Source: G965267425 sp965267425
GTDB taxonomy: Bacteria > Bacteroidota > Bacteroidia > Flavobacteriales_E > Vicingaceae
Length of the DNA: 64,000 bases
Direction of reading: 5' to 3'
Assembly (NCBI GenBank): GCA_965267425.1
Contig: OZ253959.1
Span: 1,922,001 to 1,986,000 of the forward strand
Positions 26,800 to 34,696 of this stretch are shown piece after piece. How positions within the stretch are numbered: the first letter of the stretch is position 1; every line of letters starts with the position of its first letter. The notes beneath the pieces were generated by a model that was not told the DNA's origin, made no database searches, and saw only the letters and a program-made list of their open reading frames with translations. A program made the translations under genes and the position numbers.

Positions 26800-27656
26800 T
26801 ATGACCAATATATGATGCCAATGGCGATGATGGCTAGCACAAATCCTATCCATCTAACCGCATTTAATTTTTCCTGAAACAGCAAAAATGATCCGAAAGT
26901 AGACATGATCATTATTCCTGTATTGTTCACAGGAAAAACTACTGAGCTTTGAAGTCCAGAATCTTGCAAGGCCTTCAACAAGAAGTATATGGAACCGAAA
27001 TTGACCAATCCCAAAAGACTTCCATATTTCAAAGTCGCAGGCTCAATTAAGGAAACGAACGTTTTTCCTTTGAAAACCATTACAATAATACCTGAAACAA
27101 AAGCAGATAAGAATAAGAATGGTGTAAAATGAATCATATCATCCCCTTTCAAGTAATGCACTTCCAGGTATTTCAATACCGTATCAATGCCGCCGCTTCC
27201 AATGAATATTATCCAAGGCAATATATATGCCCACCGTGGAACAGATGTGCTTTTCCCATTCATGCCTGAAGTCAAAAGAACACTTATGATGACCAGCACG
27301 AGTCCCACAATCTTTTGGGTTGAAAGATCATCATCATACAAAACATAAGCGAAATAAACCGGAATAATTACAGACATTTTGTTTGCCACAACTGTCGGTC
27401 CGGCACCAATCCATCGTGTGGACATGGCCATAAAATTAAAAAGCATGACAAATACTATTCCCATAATGAGCGCGTAGGGAAACCAATCCATTGATAGGAA
27501 ACTCAACTTAAATCCACCAATCAGAAAGCCCATTGTACTTGCCACCAAGTAATTGATAATAATTACGTTCCAAGAACTAATCTTCTTTCCAGCTATGGAT
27601 TTAAAAAGTAAATAAATCGTAGAAGAGGCAACTACACTCAGCGTCAGATAAATCAT
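26799..27656 (-). CDS. EamA/DMT-superfamily transporter
   Basis: 285 residues with ten predicted membrane helices in two five-helix halves, as usual for EamA drug/metabolite transporters. 'GPTVVANKMSVIIPVYFAYVL' (end of the first half) and 'SVVFPVNNTGIMIMSTFGSFLLFQEKLN' (second half) are the family's most typical stretches. Substrate is unknown. Its position after ribD (4-base overlap) allows, but does not show, a link to flavins or precursors. Confidence 0.85.
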   Translation of the reverse strand: MIYLTLSVVASSTIYLLFKSIAGKKISSWNVIIINYLVASTMGFLIGGFKLSFLSMDWFPYALIMGIVFVMLFNFMAMSTRWIGAGPTVVANKMSVIIPVYFAYVLYDDDLSTQKIVGLVLVIISVLLTSGMNGKSTSVPRWAYILPWIIFIGSGGIDTVLKYLEVHYLKGDDMIHFTPFLFLSAFVSGIIVMVFKGKTFVSLIEPATLKYGSLLGLVNFGSIYFLLKALQDSGLQSSVVFPVNNTGIMIMSTFGSFLLFQEKLNAVRWIGFVLAIIAIGIIYWS

Positions 27657-28693
27657 GGTGTAGAATTGAAGGTTATTTCCAAGGTATCATCTCCAATTAA
27701 ATAGTGCTCATTTGACGTCATTTTGAGTTGAGGAGCGGCAACTCCATCTGCAAAGTTTTTCTTAGCAATAAATACTCTTGCTTCATCCCATAAATTTTGA
27801 TCAATAAATGATTGAAGTAAAAATCTGCCACCTTCAATTAGCACAGATTGAACATTCATTTCAAAGAATACTTTGCTGAATTGTTCAAAAAAGGCGTCAA
27901 AGTTTATCGAAACAAATTGAAAGCCGTTTTCCTCTTTTGATTCTTTTGAATTCAAAATGATACTTTTTGCCTCTTCATTAAATACCTTGTACCCTAAATC
28001 CAATTCCAAGTGGTTATCCACAACAATGCGCATGGGATTAGCCCCTTCATAAAATCGTGTTGTCAAGCTGGGATTGTCCATTTGAACTGTATTTTTCCCC
28101 ACCATAATAGCCTGTTCCTCAGATCTCCATTTATGAACCAGTTGAAATGATTTTTCACCGCTAACCTTTGCAGCTCCTTGAGAATCTTTCGTTCTCACTT
28201 TATCGATAAATCCATCTGAAGATTTCGCCCATTTTAAAACAATATAGGGGCGTTTGTACCTATGGAATGTATTAAATCTGCGATTAAGAAAAGACGCTTC
28301 TTCTTTCATCAATCCAATCTGTACATCGATTCCTGCATCCTTTAACCTGGATATTCCACGTCCATTGACTTTCTCATTTGGGTCTTGATTCGCAATCACC
28401 ACACGTTTGATTCCAGAATTCACAATTCGCTCGCTACACGGTGGTGTTTTCCCAAAATGAGAGCAGGGTTCAAGGTTCACATATAAGGTTGATTCTGAAA
28501 GTAACGATTTGTCTACCACAGATTCCAAGGCATGCACTTCGGCATGAGGCGTCCCGAAAGATCGATGATAACCTTCACCAATGATTTCATCATTGTGAAC
28601 AATGACACAACCTACCAAAGGGTTAGGTGCTACATATCCCAAACCATTTGAGGCCAATTCCAGGCATCTTTGCATGAACTTCTCTTCCTGCAT
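27653..28693 (-). CDS. ribD: Bifunctional riboflavin deaminase/reductase RibD
   Basis: 346 residues. It carries out the second and third steps of riboflavin synthesis: deamination of the pyrimidine ring, then reduction of the ribosyl chain with NADPH. The N-terminal deaminase has the zinc set 'PHAEVHAL' and 'EPCSHFGKTPPC'. The C-terminal reductase starts near 'RPYIVLKWAKSSDGF' and ends with 'SVLIEGGRFLLQSF'. On the minus strand TATTTTTG at 28705-28698 matches TAnnTTTG, but it lies only 4 bases before the ATG, so its role is doubtful. Divergent from prmC. Confidence 0.96.
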   Translation of the reverse strand: MQEEKFMQRCLELASNGLGYVAPNPLVGCVIVHNDEIIGEGYHRSFGTPHAEVHALESVVDKSLLSESTLYVNLEPCSHFGKTPPCSERIVNSGIKRVVIANQDPNEKVNGRGISRLKDAGIDVQIGLMKEEASFLNRRFNTFHRYKRPYIVLKWAKSSDGFIDKVRTKDSQGAAKVSGEKSFQLVHKWRSEEQAIMVGKNTVQMDNPSLTTRFYEGANPMRIVVDNHLELDLGYKVFNEEAKSIILNSKESKEENGFQFVSINFDAFFEQFSKVFFEMNVQSVLIEGGRFLLQSFIDQNLWDEARVFIAKKNFADGVAAPQLKMTSNEHYLIGDDTLEITFNSTP

Positions 28694-28726
28694 AGCTCAA
28701 AAATATTATTTTCTTACTTTGGTTCA

Positions 28727-29593
28727 GTGACAATTTCAGACAACACACTCAGAGAATTTCAACAGTATTTTAAGAAAGAGCTGAATTCCATCTATGATGA
28801 GCGTGAACTAACCAATATTTGGTTTTTACTCTTGGAAGTTGAATTTGAAATGAGCCGAAATTTCATTTTGACAAATCCGGAACACAAGATCTCAGAATCC
28901 GAAATCTTGCGCTTAAACGCCATTAAAAAACGTCTTAAAAAACACGAACCCATTCAATACATTCTGAATAAAGCGCATTTTGCAAACATGGATTTACATG
29001 TAAATGAACATGTCTTAATTCCTCGTCCTGAAACAGAAGAATTGGTTCATTGGGTGCTCGATTCATTAGAAACAGAAAAAAAACTTTCGGTTCTTGACAT
29101 AGGTACAGGTAGTGGATGCATTCCATTGGCACTGAAAAAAATCAATCCCCATTTGACAGTTCATGGAATTGATATTTCTCAAAACGCCATAGATCTCGCA
29201 CAAATCAATGCAACTAATCAACATTTAGACGTCCAGTTTTCAGTATTAGACATCACAGATAAGTCACAATGGGAAAGGTATAAAACCTTGGATGTGATTA
29301 TAAGCAATCCTCCTTATGTGTTGAAAAATGAAAGTGCGCAAATGGAGCCAAGAGTCAAAAATTTTGAACCGAACATTGCGTTGTTTGTAGAAGATGATGA
29401 TCCCTTTTTGTTTTATAAAGTCATTTCCTCGTTTGCGTTGAATACAATGTCAAACGATGGAATGCTTTTTTTTGAAATCAATGAATCCAAAGGAGAGCAA
29501 ATGTTGCAATTAATGTCTTCTTACGGTTTTAGAAATATTGAACTCCGAAAAGATTTAAACGGCAAGGACCGCTTTATCAAAGCAGTTTTATAA
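28727..29593 (+). CDS. prmC: Release factor glutamine N5-methyltransferase PrmC
   Basis: 288 residues from a GTG at 28727. An ATG at 28670 would overlap ribD's start and add 19 unlikely residues. It methylates the Gln of the GGQ loop in release factors RF1/RF2. The N-terminal helical domain leads to 'VLIPRPETEELVHW'. The SAM loop is 'VLDIGTGSGCIPLAL', and the substrate-binding NPPY motif appears in 'VIISNPPYVL'. These are diagnostic. The end overlaps the convergent M1 peptidase gene by 6 bases. Confidence 0.94.
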   Translation: MTISDNTLREFQQYFKKELNSIYDERELTNIWFLLLEVEFEMSRNFILTNPEHKISESEILRLNAIKKRLKKHEPIQYILNKAHFANMDLHVNEHVLIPRPETEELVHWVLDSLETEKKLSVLDIGTGSGCIPLALKKINPHLTVHGIDISQNAIDLAQINATNQHLDVQFSVLDITDKSQWERYKTLDVIISNPPYVLKNESAQMEPRVKNFEPNIALFVEDDDPFLFYKVISSFALNTMSNDGMLFFEINESKGEQMLQLMSSYGFRNIELRKDLNGKDRFIKAVL

Positions 29594-31996
29594 TTTGGAA
29601 TAGGAAGACAATCTTCTTCGTTCCAAATCAGTCCAGGATTGACTTTCAATATAATTTACAATCATTGTACGATACATGGTTTGGCCATGAAAATGTTTAA
29701 GCACTTTTTTCATCGGGTTTCTTAGCCGACTATTAAAACTATTTATGCCATGTATTATGTTGGCAATCATTTCTTCATTCATGTAATTAAGCCTTTGAAG
29801 GGTTCGTGCTGCTTCTACCCGAGTACCAAATTCAAATGAAGGGGACGTATAGTCGACCAATTCATTGAGATTTTCGGGATTTCTTTCGTATAAATTGGCC
29901 ATTTCGAGCCATTTCAGTCGAACATTTTTTTTGTAAGTGCCATGAACATCTTTGGTCTGGTCAAGAAACGTAACAGTCTCCTTCGGAAAACTCATGCATA
30001 ACTTATGCAATACTGACGTTACCATTTCATAAGACGAATCTTGTAACAATTCGATACAATCCGTTTTAAGCGTTGGGGGAATTCGATTCAACATTTTAAG
30101 AGACTCCTTACGCATATTCACATCTTGATCTGTTAAAGCTGATCTCAACAAATCAGCACTTGCTGGATCACCATAAAGTTGCTTCAATGCTTCGGCACGC
30201 ACAGCATAAAAATCTTCTGATGAAATAATTTGCTGTAAAACTTCCCTTTTTTGATCTAAGGCAATACTATTCATAGCATTGACTGCGTCGTACCTATCCA
30301 GCATGTGTTCAGCTTTTGTTGATTGTGAAGTTAACATGCGGAATGATTTATCAAATGTTACGCTCTTCATCACTTGACTTCCTGGATCAAACAATACGTA
30401 TGAAATGTTTTTTCCTTTTTCCACCTTCACGTTGACAGCGTGATAATCATTTTCAATCCATGATTTTTCACGGGTTTTGGTGCCATCATCATAATGTATT
30501 TCAAAATAAATCGGCATCTTAAAATTATCTACCCATTCATTTTTCTTATGTATCTGACGAACATGAAAAGTAGCCATGTCATTGTTGGATTCTGTATTAA
30601 AATCAACTGAATAATGAGGTTCACCACCGCGATAAATCCAATCTTCCCAAAACCAATTCAATGAGATGCCCTGAGAATCGAAAAAGGCTAACAAGAAATC
30701 ATCGCTATGAACATTCTGGTAAGCATGTTTGGTTAAATAATAGTTAACTGCATTATTGAATTGTTCTTTTCCTACTACATATTTGAGCATTTGCAGCACA
30801 TAAGCTCCTTTTGGATAGTGCCTTACACTACCTGCCTGACTATGAGCAATGGGTTTTAGATCAGATTTGGATTGATTAATGGACTGAATAGTGGCCTTTC
30901 TCCTCTCCCAATCAAAATGATCCTTTCCAAACGCAACACCTTGATAGGAAAGATCATAATGCGTCGCAAAACTTTCCTGTAACCAATGATGACTGGATGT
31001 TCTTGCAGTAATGCAATCTCCAAACCATTGGTGAGCCAATTCATGTGCATTTACACGAACGTAGTTTTTATCATGAAATGAACGCTCATCAGTACAATAG
31101 AAATCTCCAAAAACCGTAGCAGTAGTATTTTCCATTGCTCCATACATATAATCCTGAACCGGAATTTGTGAATAGGTGTTCCATGGGTAACTAAACCCTG
31201 TTTCCCTTTCCATAAAATCCATCATATCCAAGCTGTACTTAAAAGTAGAGGCTACTCTATTTTTCCATTCGGGATAATACCAAAAATGCATGGGTACACC
31301 GGAAGACGATTTTTTTGTTATGATTTCATAGTTACCTATACCAAGCATTATCAAATACGTAGCATGAGGTTTCTTCATTCGAAAATGCCAAAACGTATTA
31401 CCATCTTTGTTTTTATTTTCTGCCAATTTCACGCCATTGGATAAGACCTTATAACCACTTTCAAAAGTCACTTTGATATCTGTGGTAATTTTATCATTTG
31501 GTGAATCATACATGGGTATCCAATGTCGATTGTCTATACCTTGCCCCTGAGTCCAAATTTGCTTTCTACTCCTACCGGTAGTGTCATCCCAACCGACAAA
31601 GTATATCCCTTTTTTGGGGTGAGTTTGATAAACTAACGTTAGATCATGTTTACTTCCCTTCTCCAGAGGTTTATCAAAATTGAACCGAACAGTTTTACCT
31701 TCATTCACAAATTGAACTTTGTTATTGTCCAATTGCGCTTCCTTTATTTCAATTCCGGGAGCATCAAGAATAACATGATCCAACTGCTTCCTCAACACCT
31801 TGAACGTATGCACAACTGTACCGTTGACTAATTTTTGTTTCGGATCAAACGATACATCGAGAGTTAGATGTTCAAAATCAACCAATTGTTCTCTTGGTTC
31901 GAGCGCTTGATCCTGGAAATACGTTCGTTGAAGATGTGTCTGTGAAAAACACACAAGAGACGCAAGAATTCCTGCAATAAGTAACCTCAATTTCAT
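29588..31996 (-). CDS. M1 family aminopeptidase
   Basis: 802 residues with a signal peptide (about 1-18), so it is periplasmic or exported. The substrate motif GAMEN (286-290) and the zinc site 'HELAHQWFGD' (His318, Glu319, His322) with Glu341 in 'WLQESFATHYD' are all intact. It should remove N-terminal residues from peptides. After the catalytic and beta domains, the last 230 residues look like helical HEAT-type repeats ('AVRAEALKQLYGD', 'DVNMRKESLKML'). There is no obvious T9SS tail. The 149 bases before the gene contain no promoter I can support. Confidence 0.95.
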   Translation of the reverse strand: MKLRLLIAGILASLVCFSQTHLQRTYFQDQALEPREQLVDFEHLTLDVSFDPKQKLVNGTVVHTFKVLRKQLDHVILDAPGIEIKEAQLDNNKVQFVNEGKTVRFNFDKPLEKGSKHDLTLVYQTHPKKGIYFVGWDDTTGRSRKQIWTQGQGIDNRHWIPMYDSPNDKITTDIKVTFESGYKVLSNGVKLAENKNKDGNTFWHFRMKKPHATYLIMLGIGNYEIITKKSSSGVPMHFWYYPEWKNRVASTFKYSLDMMDFMERETGFSYPWNTYSQIPVQDYMYGAMENTTATVFGDFYCTDERSFHDKNYVRVNAHELAHQWFGDCITARTSSHHWLQESFATHYDLSYQGVAFGKDHFDWERRKATIQSINQSKSDLKPIAHSQAGSVRHYPKGAYVLQMLKYVVGKEQFNNAVNYYLTKHAYQNVHSDDFLLAFFDSQGISLNWFWEDWIYRGGEPHYSVDFNTESNNDMATFHVRQIHKKNEWVDNFKMPIYFEIHYDDGTKTREKSWIENDYHAVNVKVEKGKNISYVLFDPGSQVMKSVTFDKSFRMLTSQSTKAEHMLDRYDAVNAMNSIALDQKREVLQQIISSEDFYAVRAEALKQLYGDPASADLLRSALTDQDVNMRKESLKMLNRIPPTLKTDCIELLQDSSYEMVTSVLHKLCMSFPKETVTFLDQTKDVHGTYKKNVRLKWLEMANLYERNPENLNELVDYTSPSFEFGTRVEAARTLQRLNYMNEEMIANIIHGINSFNSRLRNPMKKVLKHFHGQTMYRTMIVNYIESQSWTDLERRRLSSYSKL

Positions 31997-32145
31997 GAAA
32001 CCTAATTTTATTCGAAGATAGACACATCTGATTATTCACAAAACACATTGGGACGAATGGTTGATGAATAAATTACCTTGAATCGCTGGAATAATACCGA
32101 AGATTTCCTATTTTTCCTTAATTTCTCTTTCATAGCCGTCTATAA

Positions 32146-32667
32146 ATGATCAATTGGTTCGAAAAAAAATTTGATGAAGACATCCCTGATGATAGGTTTG
32201 ATGACATTTATGCCAATGTGATTAAAACTCCGGGGCGTTTGCGAGAGGCTATTGCAGGTGTTGATAAAGCAATTTTGACGGCAAGTTTGAACGAAAAATG
32301 GTCTATTCAAGAGAATATTGGTCACTTACTTGATATAGAGCCACTATGGATAAGACGAGTGAATGATATTATTTCAGAATTACCTGTCATGCGGTCGGCA
32401 GACATTAAAAATTTAAAAACTCATTTTGCGGAGCACAACAATAATGATGCTCAAACATTGATCAATGATTTGGAGACAAGTAGAAATAGATGGTTTCCTC
32501 TTCTGAAGGATTTTAATGACGAAGATCGAGCCAAAACTTCTAAGCACCCGCGATTAGAAAAACCTATGAATTTACTGTATCTGATGCATTTTATCTCTGA
32601 GCATGACGAACACCACCTGGCTACCATCCACTATTTGATCGAAACGATTGGAAAAATGAAACCCTGA
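32146..32667 (+). CDS. DinB family protein
   Basis: 173 residues forming a four-helix-bundle DinB/YfiT-like fold. The three metal-binding histidines can be placed: one in 'NIGHLLDIE' (about 60) and two in 'SEHDEHHLATI' near the C-terminus. Members bind nickel or zinc. Some are thiol transferases, but most are unassigned. It stands alone between the M1 peptidase and the DUF922 gene. A weak TATTTTTC lies upstream (one mismatch to TAnnTTTG). Confidence 0.85.
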   Translation: MINWFEKKFDEDIPDDRFDDIYANVIKTPGRLREAIAGVDKAILTASLNEKWSIQENIGHLLDIEPLWIRRVNDIISELPVMRSADIKNLKTHFAEHNNNDAQTLINDLETSRNRWFPLLKDFNDEDRAKTSKHPRLEKPMNLLYLMHFISEHDEHHLATIHYLIETIGKMKP

Positions 32668-32710
32668 AGAAAGTTGAGTAACTTCACAGTGATAACCAAA
32701 TCATAAAGCA

Positions 32711-33292
32711 TTGAAACAAATTTTAAAGTTATGCATGGGTGTTGTTCTTGTGATTCTTCTATCAGCAATAGATAGCTCAGCACAAAAAAAGAAGAACATT
32801 CGATGGATGGAAGGGAAATTGCTTAAATGGAGTAATTTTAAAGGAACTCCTGATGGATCAAGTAAGTATTCTGCCCTTACTGCGTCCGGAATTCTTTACA
32901 GCTACGCAACAAATAAAGATGGAGAATTGGTTTTTACCATTGAATCATATTTTGACCCCAAAAATTCTTGGGTAAAGAAGGATAAAAAAAAGCAATCATT
33001 ACTTGAGCACGAACAACGCCATTTTGATATTACTGAGCTTTATTGCAGAAGAATAAAGAAGGATATCACAAGTCGCAATTTTACTTATAGCAAGTCCATG
33101 CAGAAAAAATTGAACAAACTTTATGAAGGATGGGTAAAAAAGTTAAATACCGAACAAAAGAACTACGATAAGGAAACAAACCACCACATGAATCAGGAAA
33201 ATCAGAAAATGTGGGACAAAAAAATCAAAGTAGAGCTCAATGGATTGAAGAGTTATACTCACTCCAGAATTGTGAAAAAGCTCTCTAGGTAG
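32711..33292 (+). CDS. DUF922-type secreted putative zinc protease
   Basis: 193 residues with a TTG start. The ATG eight codons on would remove the positively charged part of the signal peptide, so TTG is preferred. After the signal peptide (ending near 'DSSAQ') comes 'LLKWSNFKGTPD' and 'SALTASGILYSY', then 'LLEHEQRHFDITELYCRR' with an H-E-x-x-H zinc-site core. This layout is that of DUF922, thought to be a zinc-dependent protease. The C-terminal half is rich in Lys and helical. It ends one base before the convergent NADH dehydrogenase gene. Confidence 0.78.
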   Translation: MKQILKLCMGVVLVILLSAIDSSAQKKKNIRWMEGKLLKWSNFKGTPDGSSKYSALTASGILYSYATNKDGELVFTIESYFDPKNSWVKKDKKKQSLLEHEQRHFDITELYCRRIKKDITSRNFTYSKSMQKKLNKLYEGWVKKLNTEQKNYDKETNHHMNQENQKMWDKKIKVELNGLKSYTHSRIVKKLSR

Positions 33293-33293
33293 T

Positions 33294-34571
33294 CTATTTT
33301 TCGGTCTTGATAATCAACCGCAATGATTGGTCGTAGGTAAAATAGCTCCACATCCAGTTGATAAAAATAAATAAGCGATTTTTTACGCCCAATATGGCCA
33401 TGAGATGTACAAATAACCACAGCATCCATGCCATTAATCCTTTCAGTTTGACAAATGGTAAATCACCCACAGCCAATTGTCTTCCTACAGTTGCCAATGA
33501 ACCTTTATCCACATACTCAAATGATTTTAACGTCTTGTTGGTGAGCATTCTTTTTAAATTGGCTGCGAGATTATCGCTTTGTTGAATGGCAACCTGAGCT
33601 ACTTGCGGGTGTCCTTTTGGATATTTATCCAATTCCATGATACAACAATCACCTAAAGCGAAAATATTTTCAGTTCCTTGAACTTTGTTGAATGAATCAA
33701 CTTTTAGCCTTCCCATGGCATTCATTCGTTCCTCATTTATCCCGTTCAATACATTCGATTTAATTCCGGCAGCCCAAATCAAATTCCGGGAAGGAAGCGC
33801 ATCTTTTTCTTTCAGCGAAACCATGTGGCCATCATACCCCTGAACCATAGTATTCAATTCAACTTTCACATCCAATTTATTCAGATACTTCAGTGCGTTT
33901 TCGGCGGCATGGTCTGACATTCCATTGAGTAATCTCGGTCCGGCTTCTACCAGGGTAATTTTCATCTTCCCAAAGTCCAATTCAGGATAATCTGATGGAA
34001 GAACGTATTTTTTCATTTCCGCTATTGCACCAGACAATTCCACTCCCGTTGGCCCTCCGCCAACAATAACGACACTCAGCAATTCTTCAACATGTTTGGA
34101 CTCCTTTGTGTTCAGTGCCTTCTCAAAATTCCCCAACAAGGTATTCCTCAGCTTGAGTGCTTCAGAGGTAGATTTCATAGGAATGGAATGCTGTTCTACA
34201 TCAGTCATCCCAAAATAATTGGTTGTGCCTCCACAAGCAATCACGAGGTAATCATAAGAAATGCTTCCAATATCGGTATGTACGTATTGGTTTTCGGTTT
34301 CAATTCGATCTACAGTAGCTATTCGAACATGGATGTTCTTGTAGCGATGAAAAATCTTTCTCAAAGGGAACGAAATTGAACTGGGTTCCAGTCCTGCGGT
34401 GGCTACTTGATAGAATAGTGGCTGAAATTGATGGTAATTTTCTTTATTGAGAAGAACAACTTGAAAAGCTGAATTTCTCAACTTGAGGCATAATTCTAAT
34501 CCGGCGAATCCGGCTCCCACGACTACAATCCTTTGTTTTCCTGACGTGGGAATGTTTTGTATTTCTTTCAC
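33294..34571 (-). CDS. ndh: Type II NADH dehydrogenase (NDH-2)
   Basis: 425 residues from the GTG at 34571. A frame from the ATG at 34643 gives 449 residues, but that ATG lies in the loop of a strong hairpin, and homologues I recall begin close to 'NIPTSGKQRI'. This single-subunit, non-proton-pumping enzyme oxidises NADH and reduces quinone at the inner membrane. It has the FAD loop 'IVVVGAGFAGLELC', the NAD loop 'VVIVGGGPTGVELSGAIAEM', 'IFALGDCC', and a hydrophobic C-terminal helix ('LMAWMLWLFVHLMAI') for membrane binding. The start is the main uncertainty. Confidence 0.92.
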   Translation of the reverse strand: MKEIQNIPTSGKQRIVVVGAGFAGLELCLKLRNSAFQVVLLNKENYHQFQPLFYQVATAGLEPSSISFPLRKIFHRYKNIHVRIATVDRIETENQYVHTDIGSISYDYLVIACGGTTNYFGMTDVEQHSIPMKSTSEALKLRNTLLGNFEKALNTKESKHVEELLSVVIVGGGPTGVELSGAIAEMKKYVLPSDYPELDFGKMKITLVEAGPRLLNGMSDHAAENALKYLNKLDVKVELNTMVQGYDGHMVSLKEKDALPSRNLIWAAGIKSNVLNGINEERMNAMGRLKVDSFNKVQGTENIFALGDCCIMELDKYPKGHPQVAQVAIQQSDNLAANLKRMLTNKTLKSFEYVDKGSLATVGRQLAVGDLPFVKLKGLMAWMLWLFVHLMAILGVKNRLFIFINWMWSYFTYDQSLRLIIKTEK

Positions 34572-34618
34572 TCCGTATTTTAAAAAAACACGATGATTTT
34601 GAGCATACGAAATACGAC

Positions 34619-34667
34619 AATCTCCAGATAATTTCCTACACATTTTTGAGGAAATTATCTGGAGATT
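34619..34667. repeat. Perfect 18-base inverted repeat (hairpin, possible terminator)
   Basis: Arms at 34619-34636 and 34650-34667 are exact reverse complements, with a 13-base loop. It lies between the stop of the LRR gene (34697) and the preferred NDH-2 start (34571), both on the minus strand. Neither side is followed by a clear T-run, so it is not a textbook Rho-independent terminator. It could end LRR transcripts, protect an mRNA end, or affect NDH-2 expression. Confidence 0.8.
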
Positions 34668-34696
34668 TGAGCTTGTCAGTTTACTACTTCTTTAGG

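Noticed and set aside
28698..28705. TATTTTTG (minus strand) as the ribD promoter
   Set aside because: An exact -7 match, but only 4 bases before the ATG, so transcription would begin at or inside the start codon. The AT-rich spacer makes chance likely.
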